DNA of 64,000 nt, from contig CAXTLC010000009.1 of NCBI GenBank assembly GCA_964245075.1, positions 1 through 64,000 on the forward strand, written 5' to 3'. The first letter of the stretch is position 1; each line of letters begins with the position of its first letter. The notes under the pieces are model-generated. The model did not search any database. It was given only the letters and a program-made list of their open reading frames with translations, and was not told the origin of the DNA. The stretch comes from LMUY01 sp964245075. GTDB taxonomy: Bacteria; Pseudomonadota; Alphaproteobacteria; Acetobacterales; Acetobacteraceae. The translations under genes and the position numbers were made by a program. Shown here piece by piece: positions 16,534-25,527 of the stretch.

Positions 16534-17757
16534 ATGCGCCTGGATGACACCCACGATACAGCCCGGCGAAGCTGGGCGCCCGGCGCGGACAGCGGCGACT
16601 TCCCGCTGCACAACCTGCCCCTTGGCATTTTCAGCCCGCCGGACGGCGTGCCCCGGCCCGGCATTGCCATCGGGAACGCAGTGCTGGACCTGCCCGCGGC
16701 CGGGCTGCTGCCGCTGACCGCGACCCTGAACGCCTTCTTGGCAGAGGGTGCCGCCGCCCGGCAGGAGCTCCGCCGCGCGGCTTGGCGCCTGCTGGAAGCG
16801 TCCGCCCCAGCACGGCCCGAGTGGCTGCACCCCCTGTCCAGCTGCACGCTGCACCTGCCCTGCGCGATCGGCGACTACACCGACTTCTTCGCCGGCATCC
16901 ATCATGCCACCACGACCGGCCGGCTTCTCCGCCCCGACCACCCGTTGATGCCCAATTACAAGTATGTGCCGATCGCCTACCACGGACGCGCCTCGTCCGT
17001 GCGGGCCAGCGGCGCGCCCGTTCATCGGCCGAGCGGCCAGCGCAAGCCGGCGAGGGACGCCGAACCGAGCTTCGGCCCGTCGCGCAACCTCGACTACGAG
17101 GTGGAACTCGGCATCTGGATCGGTCCGGGCAACAAGCCGGGCGAGCCGATCCCGATCGGGCAGGCGGCGGACCACATCGCGGGCTTCTGCTTGCTGAACG
17201 ACTGGTCGGCGCGCGATATCCAGGGGTGGGAGTCGCAGCCGCTCGGCCCGTTCCTGGCGAAGAGCTTCTGCACCACTGTCAGCCCTTGGATCATCAGTCC
17301 CGAGGCCTTGGCGCCTTACCGCTGCGCCGCCATGCCCCGCGCGCCCGGTGACCCGGCGCCGTTGAGCTACTTGGCCGACCCCGCGGACCAGGCGGGGGGT
17401 GGGCTGGGCCTGGACTTGGAAGCGACGCTGGCCACGCCGGGCGCATCGGCCGTGCTGTCCCGCGGCACGGCGCGCGACCTGTACTGGACGGCGGCGCAGA
17501 TGGTCGCCCACCACAGCAGCGGCGGGTGCGACTTGCGGCCAGGTGACCTGTTCGGTTCTGGCACCATCTCCGGCCCGGCGCCGGGGAGCCGGGGCTGCCT
17601 GCTGGAGATCACGGAAGGCGGCCGATCTCCGGTGTGCCTGCCGGACGGGACGGAACGGCGTTTCCTGGAAGATGGCGACACGGTCAGCCTTGCCGCCCGC
17701 TTCGGGTCTGCCGGGTTCGGGCCTTGCGTCGGCACGGTGGCCAGGGTGGCGTCGTGA
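16534..17757 (+). CDS. fahA: Fumarylacetoacetase
   Basis: A 407-residue enzyme of the fumarylacetoacetate hydrolase family, which cleaves fumarylacetoacetate to fumarate and acetoacetate in the last step of tyrosine and homogentisate degradation. The full-length FAH form is evident: the N-terminal SH3-like domain (FPLHNLPLGIFSPP), then YTDFFAGIHHATTTG with the catalytic His and metal Asp, PNYKYVPIAYHGRASSV, and the metal ligands in DYEVELGIWIG and LNDWSARDIQGWE. The C terminus has GDLFGSGTISGP. GAGGA precedes the ATG. Its stop overlaps the GTG of the next gene (17754), so it is translationally coupled to an SDR and followed by a cupin gene. Confidence 0.95.
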   Translation: MRLDDTHDTARRSWAPGADSGDFPLHNLPLGIFSPPDGVPRPGIAIGNAVLDLPAAGLLPLTATLNAFLAEGAAARQELRRAAWRLLEASAPARPEWLHPLSSCTLHLPCAIGDYTDFFAGIHHATTTGRLLRPDHPLMPNYKYVPIAYHGRASSVRASGAPVHRPSGQRKPARDAEPSFGPSRNLDYEVELGIWIGPGNKPGEPIPIGQAADHIAGFCLLNDWSARDIQGWESQPLGPFLAKSFCTTVSPWIISPEALAPYRCAAMPRAPGDPAPLSYLADPADQAGGGLGLDLEATLATPGASAVLSRGTARDLYWTAAQMVAHHSSGGCDLRPGDLFGSGTISGPAPGSRGCLLEITEGGRSPVCLPDGTERRFLEDGDTVSLAARFGSAGFGPCVGTVARVAS

Positions 17758-18539
17758 CTGGCCGCTTGGCGGGCCGCACCGCGATCATCACCGGCGCGGG
17801 CAGCGGCATCGGCCGGGCCACTGCCCGCCTGTTCGCTGCCGAGGGCGCAAGGCTGCTGCTGGTGGACCGCAACGAGCAGGGATTGGCCGAGACGGCCGCG
17901 CCGATCGAGGGAGCCGCGCCCACGATGGTGGAAGCCGATGCGGGCGACGAGGCTGACGTGGCGGCGTTCGTCGCCCGGGCGGTGGCGGATTGGGGCGCCA
18001 TCGACGTGCTTTACGCCAATGCCGGGGTCAGCGGCGGGCTTCACCCGTTCCTGGACGAGACGGTCGAGCGGTGGACGGAGGTGCTGCGGGTGAACCTGCT
18101 CGGCCCGTTCCTGGCGATCAGGGCGGTGGCGCCGCACATGGTCGCGCGTGGCCGTGGTTCGATCCTGTGCACCGCCTCGGTGGCTGGGTTGCGCGCCAAC
18201 GCGGCGGGGGCGCCATACAGCGCGAGCAAGGCCGGCGTGATCAGCCTGGTGCAGACCGCCGCCGACGCGCTGGCCGGCACGGGGGTGCGGGTGAACGCGA
18301 TCTGCCCGGGGCTGATCGAGACGGGGATGACCGCTCCGATCTTTGAGCGGGCGCGCGAGAAGGGAACGCTGGGCAAGGTCGGCCAGCTTAACCCGCTGCG
18401 CCGGGCTGGGGTGCCGGAGGAGATCGCTGGTGCGGCGTTGTTCCTGGCGAGCGACGACTCGGCATACGTGAACGGCCAGGCCATTGCGGTGGACGGCGGC
18501 TTGTCCAGCACGCATCCATTCACCGGGTCGAGACGTTGA
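17754..18539 (+). CDS. SDR family oxidoreductase
   Basis: A 261-residue classical short-chain dehydrogenase/reductase. The cofactor motif is TGAGSGIGRA near residue 15, the structural motif is NAG (YANAGVSGG), and the catalytic Ser and Tyr-x3-Lys are in TASVAGLRANAAGAPYSASK. The C terminus VNGQAIAVDGGLSSTHPF is typical. The start is the GTG at 17754, whose last bases overlap the TGA of fahA (GTGA), so translation is coupled. Clustering with fumarylacetoacetase suggests aromatic-compound breakdown, but the substrate cannot be read from sequence. Confidence 0.92.
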   Translation: MTGRLAGRTAIITGAGSGIGRATARLFAAEGARLLLVDRNEQGLAETAAPIEGAAPTMVEADAGDEADVAAFVARAVADWGAIDVLYANAGVSGGLHPFLDETVERWTEVLRVNLLGPFLAIRAVAPHMVARGRGSILCTASVAGLRANAAGAPYSASKAGVISLVQTAADALAGTGVRVNAICPGLIETGMTAPIFERAREKGTLGKVGQLNPLRRAGVPEEIAGAALFLASDDSAYVNGQAIAVDGGLSSTHPFTGSRR

Positions 18540-18573
18540 GGCTCGGCGCAGGCCGGCGAGGTTCGGAGGAACG

Positions 18574-18969
18574 ATGGAGATCAAGCGAAGCGGTTCGCAG
18601 CCGTCCGGCAAGGGACCGGCGGAGTGGTTTACCGGCGTGGTCCGTGTCGACCCGTTGTTCAGCCCGCCTGACCCGGCCCGCGTCAACGGCGCGCTCGTCA
18701 CGTTCGAACCCGGCGCCCGCACAGCCTGGCACACGCACCCGCTCGGCCAGACCCTGATCGTGACTGCCGGCTGCGGCCGGGTTCAGCGTGAAGGCGGGGC
18801 GGTCGAGGACATCCGGCCCGGCGACGTGGTGTGGTTCGCGCCCGGCGAGAAGCACTGGCACGGGGCCACGCCGACCACGGCCATGAGCCACATCGCGGTG
18901 CAGGAGAAGCTGAACGGCTCGCCCGTGGACTGGATGGAACACGTCAGCGACGAACAGTATCGCGCGTGA
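18574..18969 (+). CDS. Cupin domain-containing protein
   Basis: A 131-residue single-domain cupin of the kind often annotated as (R)-mandelonitrile-lyase-like or quercetinase-like. Cupin motif 1 is present as PGARTAWHTHPLGQTLIVTAG with two His ligands and motif 2 as IRPGDVVWFAPGEKHWHGA with the third. The beta-barrel would bind one divalent metal. GGAGGA sits four bases before the ATG. It is the third gene after fahA and the SDR on the same strand, with a 34-base gap, so it likely belongs to the same transcript. Family is certain; substrate is not. Confidence 0.88.
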   Translation: MEIKRSGSQPSGKGPAEWFTGVVRVDPLFSPPDPARVNGALVTFEPGARTAWHTHPLGQTLIVTAGCGRVQREGGAVEDIRPGDVVWFAPGEKHWHGATPTTAMSHIAVQEKLNGSPVDWMEHVSDEQYRA

Positions 18970-19152
18970 AGGCAGGGCGGACGTTGCCGGGACTGCTCCT
19001 GGCGACCGCCAGCGTGTCGCCCCGGTTCCCGTGAGCCGCAAACCGATGGGCAGGAGAACGCCTCCTCGCTGCTCGTTACCATCGTCTCCGGCAATTGGCC
19101 GCCATTCCTCTGCACGCCCCAGCCTGTTGGGCCGGTATGACAGGTCCGCCAA

Positions 19153-19587
19153 TTAGCTGAGGCTATGCACCGGGTTTGCGCCTGTTCCCCACGGCTCGGG
19201 ACCGGAAAGCCGGGAAGCGTGGAAACGGCCCTTGCGATCTCTCAACTGGCTTAGCCGCCGCGGAGGTGTGGCGGGCGGCATCATGGTGGCCAACCGCGGG
19301 CGCAGCGCATACGCGGCCAGGCTGGCGGCCGCCGCCTTGATGTCGTCCGCTCCACTCGCATCTGCCGCAACGCTCACCAGACCCAGCAATGCGCGCAACT
19401 CCGGCAGGTCGGTGGCCCGCAATCCTGCTCCCAGCATGCTCGCCATGCGCCGCAGCGCCGGAACCGCTTTGGAATGGCAAGCCATCCAGCTCGCGTCCTC
19501 GATCTCCTCCAGAGCGTATTCAACCAGCTTTGTCGCTCCCGCTTCCGAGAGCGGCACGGTATGCGGGATCGCAATCCAGTGTTTCAT
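19153..19587 (-). CDS. Hypothetical protein (144 aa)
   Basis: A protein of about 144 residues beginning MKHWIAIPHTVPLSEAGATK, mostly helical: LVEYALEEIEDASWMACHSK, an alanine-rich middle with possible membrane-excluded helices (AGADDIKAAAASLAAYALRP-like composition), and a basic tail rich in Arg and Pro. The frame remains open to a TTG at 19695, which would add 36 residues including a Cys-x2-Cys pair (DTCSDCVQKAQ). No clear ribosome binding site decides between them. No family is recognised. It is transcribed towards the cupin gene, with a 180-base non-coding stretch between the two stops. Confidence 0.5.
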   Translation of the reverse strand: MKHWIAIPHTVPLSEAGATKLVEYALEEIEDASWMACHSKAVPALRRMASMLGAGLRATDLPELRALLGLVSVAADASGADDIKAAAASLAAYALRPRLATMMPPATPPRRLSQLRDRKGRFHASRLSGPEPWGTGANPVHSLS

Positions 19588-20064
19588 GCCGGTATTGAAA
19601 TCTTGCGCTTTCTGAACACAGTCAGAACAGGTATCTTGACGCCGGAATGCAGACTTCGCAGCATTCCATAGAACGACAACTGGATCAGAGGGCAACGGTC
19701 CAACTCCATGTAAGGCGCGCTTTATCCAAAAAGTTTATTAAGGCGGAGTGAATTGGTCATGACCGCAGGTGGTGAGTCCCAGGTGTGTCGAACTCACTTG
19801 CTCTCAGGAAGCATGCACTTCGCCGAAATCCAGCATGTACCAGCACAACAAACAGTCCACTTGCTACTCCAGGCGGTGTGGGACACCCCAGATTGCTGGA
19901 GCCGCGACAGCAGCACCGTCGTTCATCATACGATGGTACTGCCGGCCGGATGCACGGAGTGGCCATGAAAAATGACATCACCGCCGCGTCGGCTTGTCCG
20001 CCCAGCGTCGGGGCAGGCGGCCGGCCATCGCACCAGGCCGAACCGTTCCCGGCAGGGAACCAGC
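19588..20064. other. Gap of about 480 bases without a recognised gene
   Basis: The stretch between the hypothetical gene at 19153-19587 and the amidotransferase stop at 20065 may include 36 extra codons of the hypothetical gene (up to 19695). Beyond that only short frames without protein character are present, and the sequence is less GC-rich than its neighbours around 19690-19960. No hairpin of note, tRNA or mobile-element end was seen. Confidence 0.4.
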
Positions 20065-20769
20065 TCAGCCAGGCGCGTCCAGGCCGGCGCCATCAATGAA
20101 GTGCCGCAGCCAATTGGCCGCCCGGCCGCCGTCCTCAGGCTGCAACAAAGAGAGCAGGGCCGGGTCGGCGAGCGGGCCGTAAACATCGCGCCGCGCCTCG
20201 ATCAGGGCGGCGGAGAAGGCGACGCTGAACTCCGGGTGGCCTTGCACCGACACCGTGTCGTCGTCGTAGCCGATTGAAGCGAACGGCGTGAATGCACTGG
20301 CGGCGAGCACCCGCGAGCCGGGCGGAAGCGTCACCACCTGGTCCTGGTGAAAGGCGGGGATTGCGAACGCCAAAGGGTCGCGCATGCCAGGGGGCGGCTC
20401 GATGATCTCATACCGGTGCACGCCGAGCCCCCAGCCTTTGGGCGACTTCACGACTTCGCCACCAAACGCCTTGGCCATCGCCTGGTGGCCGAAGCAGATG
20501 CCAACGAGCTTTGCCTTACCCCGAACCTTGCGTAGGAAATCGAGGAACGGCGGTATCCAAGGCAGGTCGTCATACACCCCCGCCGCAGACCCGGTGATCA
20601 CGTAAGCCGAACATTCGGCAGGATCGGCCGGAAGCCCGCCCGCCGTCACGTCGTAGCTGCGGTACTCGCGATCACGGCCAAGCATGGTGCGAATCATGTC
20701 GCCGTAGGTGCCCCACTGTTCGCACAATGCCGCGGGGGGCCGACCTGTTTCGAGAATGCCGATCGTCAT
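20065..20769 (-). CDS. Class I glutamine amidotransferase-like protein
   Basis: A 234-residue stand-alone class I glutamine amidotransferase of the GMP-synthase-like kind. It starts MTIGILETGRPPAALCEQWG. SAYVITGSAAGVYDDLPWI is the oxyanion-loop region, LVGICFGHQAMAKAFGG holds the catalytic Cys, and SVQGHPEFS holds the catalytic His, followed by a Glu two residues later as in the family. Such proteins hydrolyse glutamine or cleave gamma-glutamyl conjugates such as in polyamine or glutathione-adduct turnover. The ATG at 20769 gives the family's N terminus. It lies downstream of the sorbosone dehydrogenase gene on the same strand, with a 77-base gap. Confidence 0.9.
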   Translation of the reverse strand: MTIGILETGRPPAALCEQWGTYGDMIRTMLGRDREYRSYDVTAGGLPADPAECSAYVITGSAAGVYDDLPWIPPFLDFLRKVRGKAKLVGICFGHQAMAKAFGGEVVKSPKGWGLGVHRYEIIEPPPGMRDPLAFAIPAFHQDQVVTLPPGSRVLAASAFTPFASIGYDDDTVSVQGHPEFSVAFSAALIEARRDVYGPLADPALLSLLQPEDGGRAANWLRHFIDGAGLDAPG

Positions 20770-20846
20770 GGCCCAGCATCTCACGGCTTGAGCCAGACGG
20801 ACAACCGCCTGATCGCTGCCTCCTCTGCGGCGGCACAGTTTCTCCG

Positions 20847-22160
20847 CTAGCCATGGCCGTCGCCCGTGACGCGCCAGATCACGTCGCCCACGTCGTCCGC
20901 CATCAGGAGGGACCGGCCGTCCGCGCCCAGCGTCACGCCGACCGGCCGCCCGAAGGACACGCGTTCGTCTGGCGCAAGGAACCCCCAGAGGATATCCCGC
21001 GGCGGCCCGGACGGACGTCCGTTCTCGAACGGCACGAAAACAAGCTTGTAGCCGCTCAGCTTGCTGCGGTTCCACGACCCGTGCTGCCCGATCGCCATGC
21101 CTTCCGGGAAGCCCGGCAGCGTTCCGGCCGGCACCCAGCACAAGCCCAGCGACGCGGTGTGCCCGCCGAGCGCGTAGTCCGGCGTCAGCGCCCTTGCGAC
21201 TGCTTCCGGGTCCTGCGGGACGCGGTCGTCGACCGTCTGGCCCCAGTAGCAGTACGGCCAGCCGTAGAAGCCGCCATCGCGCACCGATGTCAGATAATCG
21301 GGCGGGGTCTCGTCGCCCAGGCCGTCGCGCTCGTTGACCACGGTCCAAAGCGCGCCGGACGTTGGCTCCCAGGCCAGGCCCACCGGATTGCGCAAGCCGC
21401 TGGCAAAGATGCGGCTGCTGCCGCTCGCAAGGTCAAGCTCATAGACCGCGGCACGCCCCTGCTCGGCTTCCATGCCCTCGTCGCCGATGTTGCTGAGTGA
21501 TCCGACGCCTGCGTAAAGCTTCTGGCCGTCAGGACTCGGCAACAGGCTCCGCGTCCAATGGCCGCCGGGCTTGAACTCGACCAGCTTGCGGCCTGGCACC
21601 GTGATCCGGTCCGCGCCGTCCACATAGGGGAAAACAACGATGCCGTCGGTGTTGCCGACGTAGAACTCACCGTCCAGGAGCGCCATGCCGAAGGGCTGGT
21701 TCAGCCCTTCCATGAACACTTCCTGAGTTTCGGCGACGCCGTCGCCATTTGTGTCGCGCAGGAGTGTGATGCGGTTCGCACTTTCTCCCATGGCGGCCGC
21801 CCGCTTCATGGTGCTGACCATGGCGTAATCGAAGACGCCCTTGGCGGCCCTGGTCGCGTTGGTGGCTTCCGCGGCTAGAACATCCCCATTGGGCAGCACC
21901 AGAATCCAGCGCGGATGCTTGAGCCCAACGGCGAACGCGTTGACCTTGAGGCCGGGCGCCGCGAGCGGGGTTTGTCCCGGACTCCAACCCTGGGCCGTCG
22001 GCATCTTCAGCGTCGGAATGCTGCCTTGCGGCTTTGCCGCCGGAATGGCCGGAGCAGCCCCCCAGGCCGGTTCGGGCGCGCTGCCGTTCAACCGCCGCAC
22101 CAATGTGGCCCCGCCGCCGACCAGCGAGACACCCCGCGCGAACATGTCCGAAAGATCCAA
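20847..22160 (-). CDS. PQQ-dependent sugar dehydrogenase (sorbosone dehydrogenase family)
   Basis: A 437-residue six-bladed beta-propeller protein of the sorbosone/glucose dehydrogenase family, related to soluble PQQ-dependent aldose dehydrogenases. Characteristic segments are LKHPRWILVLPNGDVLAAEA, ITLLRDTNGDGVAETQEVF, LNQPFGMALLDGEFYVGNTD, SLSNIGDEGMEAEQGRAAV and the region GLRNPVGLAWEPTSGALWTV. The C terminus ends WRVTGDG. The N terminus (MDLSDMFARGVSLVGGGATL) is weak as a signal peptide, so a membrane anchor or an alternative start is possible. PQQ genes are not in the window. Family membership is firm; the sugar substrate is inferred. Confidence 0.88.
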   Translation of the reverse strand: MDLSDMFARGVSLVGGGATLVRRLNGSAPEPAWGAAPAIPAAKPQGSIPTLKMPTAQGWSPGQTPLAAPGLKVNAFAVGLKHPRWILVLPNGDVLAAEATNATRAAKGVFDYAMVSTMKRAAAMGESANRITLLRDTNGDGVAETQEVFMEGLNQPFGMALLDGEFYVGNTDGIVVFPYVDGADRITVPGRKLVEFKPGGHWTRSLLPSPDGQKLYAGVGSLSNIGDEGMEAEQGRAAVYELDLASGSSRIFASGLRNPVGLAWEPTSGALWTVVNERDGLGDETPPDYLTSVRDGGFYGWPYCYWGQTVDDRVPQDPEAVARALTPDYALGGHTASLGLCWVPAGTLPGFPEGMAIGQHGSWNRSKLSGYKLVFVPFENGRPSGPPRDILWGFLAPDERVSFGRPVGVTLGADGRSLLMADDVGDVIWRVTGDGHG

Positions 22161-22261
22161 TGCGCTGCACTCCTGATCACCGCACGCTGGTGGTGGGCCG
22201 AATCGCCTGGCTGGTCAGGGACCAAGTGTCAGGTTCGGACCACTCGCTGATGACAACTTGG

Positions 22262-23674
22262 TCAACCAAACCGCCTTTTCCAGGCGAGCGTGCGCGCCCA
22301 GCGCCGCGCCGCGAGGCCGAACAACCCGGCTTCGTAGCCGCTGAACGCCGCGGCCTGCGACAGTTCGGAGCGGGTCGGGTAGGGCACGATCGCCTCGGTC
22401 AAGGCCCAGCGGCTCGCCTTGCCGCCCATCACCAGCGACCAGGGCAACAGCAGCTCGCCCGCATGGGCTCCCAGGATGGTCACGCCCACGACGCGGCCCT
22501 GGAGCCGCACTACCTTGATAAAGCCATCGGTATCGCCTTCGGCCACGGCACGGTCGTTCTCGGACCAGTCTGCGCGCGTGACCTCGACCCGTCCGTGCCG
22601 GGCGCGAGCCGCCTCCTCCGTCAGCCCCAGTTGGGCAAGTTCGGGATCGCTGTAGGTCACGCTCGGCAGAAGCTGGAAATGGGCGGCAGCCGGCAGCCCG
22701 AACCCCAGCGCCGACACCAGGACCCGTCCCTCATGCCCGGCGGCATGGGTGAACCGCGGCCCAGCCCGGCAATCGCCGATCGCGTAGATGTGCTTGTTGC
22801 TGGTGCGTCGGCGGGCGTCCACCGTGATGCCGCGCTCGTCCCACGCCACGCCCGCCCGTGCGAGGCCCAGGCCGTCCAGCCGGGCGCGCCGCCCCGTGGC
22901 GACCAGCAGGTGCGAGCCGCGCATCGCGTCCCTTCCGGAGCACTCGAGCCGTATCCCGCCGGGCTCGGCGAACGCACCGGTGACGGTGGCGTGCTCGGCC
23001 ACGGTGATCCCTTCCGCCCGGAGCAGCGCCAGGAGCCAAGCCGCCGCATCCCGATCGCCACGGGGAAGGAACGCGTGGCTGTCCACGATCGTCACCTCAG
23101 CCCCCAAACGCCGGAACGCCTGCGCCATCTCCGCCCCGGTCGAGCCGGCGCCCAGCACCAGCAAGTGCTGCGGCAGGGTGTCGAGCGCGAACAGGGTCTC
23201 GTTGGTCAGGAACGGCAGGCCGTGCAGCCCGGGGATTGGCGGCGCTGCCGGGTCGGAGCCGGTTGCGAGCACGATGCGCGGCGCTGCCAGGGCGCGGCTT
23301 CCTACCTGGACGGCATGCCGGCCGGCCAGGCTCGCGTCGCCCCGGATCACCTCCACGCCCCAGCCTGCGAACCGTTCCTCGGAGTCATGCGGCGCGATGG
23401 CAGCGACCGTCGCCGCCACGTGGGCACGCACGGCGGCGAAATCGATGGCCGGGCCAGCGCCGGCAACGCCGAGCCGGTCACCCCGCATCGCCTGTGCCCG
23501 GCGTGCCGCCGCCAGCAGTGCCTTGGAGGGCACGCAGCCGGTGTTGAGGCACTCGCCGCCCATGCGGCCACGCTCGATCAGCGCCACGCGCAGGCCGAGC
23601 CGGGCGCAGCCGCCGGCCACGGTCAAGCCGGCCGCCCCCGCGCCGATCACGACCACATCATGCGTCCAGTCCAA
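22262..23674 (-). CDS. FAD-dependent disulfide oxidoreductase (mercuric reductase/lipoamide dehydrogenase-like)
   Basis: A 470-residue class I pyridine nucleotide-disulfide oxidoreductase. It has an N-terminal FAD motif (VVVIGAGAAGLTVAGGCARL), the redox-active disulfide in GGECLNTGCVPSKAL, the NAD(P) motif LVLGAGSTGAEMAQAF and the C-terminal dimerisation domain, ending GLAARRWARTLAWKRR. The usual C-terminal His-x4-Glu is not evident. The TTG at 23674 is chosen because GGAGG lies seven bases upstream and because it gives a 470-residue protein of normal length; ATG starts further upstream run into the divergent gene at 23718. The gene heads a cluster with two glycosyltransferases and a radical SAM protein. 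Its electron acceptor is unknown. Confidence 0.88.
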   Translation of the reverse strand: MDWTHDVVVIGAGAAGLTVAGGCARLGLRVALIERGRMGGECLNTGCVPSKALLAAARRAQAMRGDRLGVAGAGPAIDFAAVRAHVAATVAAIAPHDSEERFAGWGVEVIRGDASLAGRHAVQVGSRALAAPRIVLATGSDPAAPPIPGLHGLPFLTNETLFALDTLPQHLLVLGAGSTGAEMAQAFRRLGAEVTIVDSHAFLPRGDRDAAAWLLALLRAEGITVAEHATVTGAFAEPGGIRLECSGRDAMRGSHLLVATGRRARLDGLGLARAGVAWDERGITVDARRRTSNKHIYAIGDCRAGPRFTHAAGHEGRVLVSALGFGLPAAAHFQLLPSVTYSDPELAQLGLTEEAARARHGRVEVTRADWSENDRAVAEGDTDGFIKVVRLQGRVVGVTILGAHAGELLLPWSLVMGGKASRWALTEAIVPYPTRSELSQAAAFSGYEAGLFGLAARRWARTLAWKRRFG

Positions 23675-23717
23675 AGCAGGCCTCCATTCGCGGCGAAAGG
23701 CGGACCATATAGCTGGC

Positions 23718-24860
23718 ATGGCATCCAACGAATCGGCCCCGCGCGCTTTGCGTGTTCTCGTGACGGGGGCCGCCGGGCTGATCGGGCAGGAACTCTGCGC
23801 GGCACTCGCCCGGCGCGGCCATGCGGTTGCGGGGCTGCTGCGCCGCGGGGGCACGCCTTCCCGCAGCCGCGGCGTGGTGCAACCCTACTGCGGCCATCTC
23901 GCGCCGGGCACGGTCGCGCTGGTCGAGGGGGACGTCGCGGAGCCCGGCCTTGGCATGGCGCCGGAGTTGGCCGCGCGTTTGGCGGCGGGATTGGACCTCG
24001 TGGTGCATTGCGCCGCAGTGACCGGTTTCAGCCTGCCGGACGAAACCTACCAGCGGGTGAACACGGACGGCACGGCACGGGTGCTGGAGCTTGCCGCGAC
24101 GTCCCACCCGCCGGCCGGCCTGCTCCATGTCAGCACCGCCTACGTGTGCGGCGGCGCGCAGGGGACCGTGGCGGAGGCACCCTGCGCGCCCGCCCAGTTC
24201 AACAACGGCTACGAGGCGAGCAAGGCGGCGGCGGAAACGCTGGTTTGGGCGGCGCAGCATGAGGGCCAGGCCGTCGCCGTGGCCCGGCCTTCGATCGTGG
24301 CCGGACGCTGGGCGGATGGGGAGACGGCAAGCTTCGGCGCCGTTTACCAGTTGATCCGCCTGGTCGCCGAAGGCCGCATCCGGATGCTGCCGGCAGGGCA
24401 CGGCGCCAGCCTGGACCTGGTTCCCATCGACCACGTGGTGGGCGGGCTGGTGGACATCGCCGAGCGCATGGCGGACGCCAACGGCCGCGTCTTCCACCTC
24501 GCGTCCGGCTGCCCGGTGCCGCTTGCGGCGCTGCGGCATCTCGCCACGGCGTTCCCGCACCTTCACGCGCCCCGCTTCGTCACGCCGGACCGGTTCCAGC
24601 CCGCCCGCCCCGGCGGACGGGAGCGCTGGCTGCAAGACCAGGTCGTAACAGCCTACGCCGCCTACCTCCGCCCCAGCCCGCGCTTCCAAACCGCCAACCT
24701 GCTGGCGCTCACTGGCCGGAGCTGCCCGCCGGTGAACGAGGGCTATCTCCGGCGCTTGATCGCCTTCGCGATCTCAGCGGGGTTCCTGCCGGGCGAGCGG
24801 GTCAGCGGACGTCCGGATAATGGCGGTCAAGCTGCCGCCGCAGCCCAACCGCCCAACTGA
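23718..24860 (+). CDS. NAD-dependent epimerase/dehydratase (extended SDR)
   Basis: A 380-residue extended short-chain dehydrogenase, with VLVTGAAGLIGQELCAALAR as the NAD(P) motif, DLVVHCAAVTGF, LLHVSTAYVCGG with the catalytic Ser and Tyr region, and GYEASKAAAETLV with the catalytic Tyr-x3-Lys. The C-terminal domain is longer than in simple sugar epimerases and resembles fatty-acyl or thioester reductase-like SDRs. It starts at the ATG at 23718, 43 bases from the divergent oxidoreductase. Its last 59 bases overlap the end of the glycosyltransferase gene on the other strand (24802). It may act on a lipid or sugar intermediate of the cluster. Confidence 0.85.
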   Translation: MASNESAPRALRVLVTGAAGLIGQELCAALARRGHAVAGLLRRGGTPSRSRGVVQPYCGHLAPGTVALVEGDVAEPGLGMAPELAARLAAGLDLVVHCAAVTGFSLPDETYQRVNTDGTARVLELAATSHPPAGLLHVSTAYVCGGAQGTVAEAPCAPAQFNNGYEASKAAAETLVWAAQHEGQAVAVARPSIVAGRWADGETASFGAVYQLIRLVAEGRIRMLPAGHGASLDLVPIDHVVGGLVDIAERMADANGRVFHLASGCPVPLAALRHLATAFPHLHAPRFVTPDRFQPARPGGRERWLQDQVVTAYAAYLRPSPRFQTANLLALTGRSCPPVNEGYLRRLIAFAISAGFLPGERVSGRPDNGGQAAAAAQPPN

Positions 24861-25527
24861 CGCTGACCCGAAGGTAGATCAGGTTGGCCCGCACCGGCCC
24901 CCAGGCCGCGACCCGGCGGTCCGAGGTGATCACGACCCGGTTGACCATCCGGGTCCGGCCGAAGCGGTGCAGCCGGACGCACAGGTCGGCGTCCTCCATG
25001 ATGGGCAACGCCGTGTCGCAGCCGCCGGCGGCGAGGAAGTCCTCCCGGCGGAAGAACATGGCGTGGTCGCCGAACAGCAGGCGCGCGCCCCGCAGGAACA
25101 GATGCGGCCGGAACAGCATCGGTCCGTAGTAGGTCTTGGCCCAGTTGTGCAGGCTGGTGCCCCAGCGCACCCGGTCCGGCCCGCTCAGCAGCGGCGTGAA
25201 GCTGGCCAGCGCCAACCGCCGGTCCGCCATGGTGGCGGTGATCACCGCCACCGCGTCGTCCGGCAGGATGGTGTCCGCGTGCAGCACGCAAACCAGGGGG
25301 GCGCTCGCAGCGTCCACCCCGGCGTTGATCTGCGCGCCGCGGCCCCGGGGCGCGGTGATGACCCGCAGCCCGCCCGCCTGCGCGATGGCGGCGGACCCGT
25401 CCGTGCTGCCGCCGTCCACGGCGATGATCTCGGCCGGCGCCGGGTGCAGCACGCGCAGGCAGCGCAGCAGCCGGGGCAGGGCCGCCGCCTCGTTCAGCAT
25501 GGGGATCACCACCGCCACCGCGCTCAC
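24802..25527 (-). CDS. Glycosyltransferase, TIGR04283 family-like
   Basis: A 241-residue family 2-type glycosyltransferase. VAVVIPMLNEAAALPRLLRC is the start of the GT-A fold, EIIAVDGGSTDGSA is the nucleotide-binding motif, VCVLHADTILPDDAV is the DxD-like motif, and MEDADLCVRLHRFGR is the ED acceptor motif. Wording and length match the TIGR04283 family, often named arsenosugar-biosynthesis-associated in databases; that name is from memory. The GTG at 25527 overlaps the stop of the upstream gene (GTGA), so the two are translationally coupled. The two families are commonly neighbours. Confidence 0.87.
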   Translation of the reverse strand: MSAVAVVIPMLNEAAALPRLLRCLRVLHPAPAEIIAVDGGSTDGSAAIAQAGGLRVITAPRGRGAQINAGVDAASAPLVCVLHADTILPDDAVAVITATMADRRLALASFTPLLSGPDRVRWGTSLHNWAKTYYGPMLFRPHLFLRGARLLFGDHAMFFRREDFLAAGGCDTALPIMEDADLCVRLHRFGRTRMVNRVVITSDRRVAAWGPVRANLIYLRVSVSWAVGLRRQLDRHYPDVR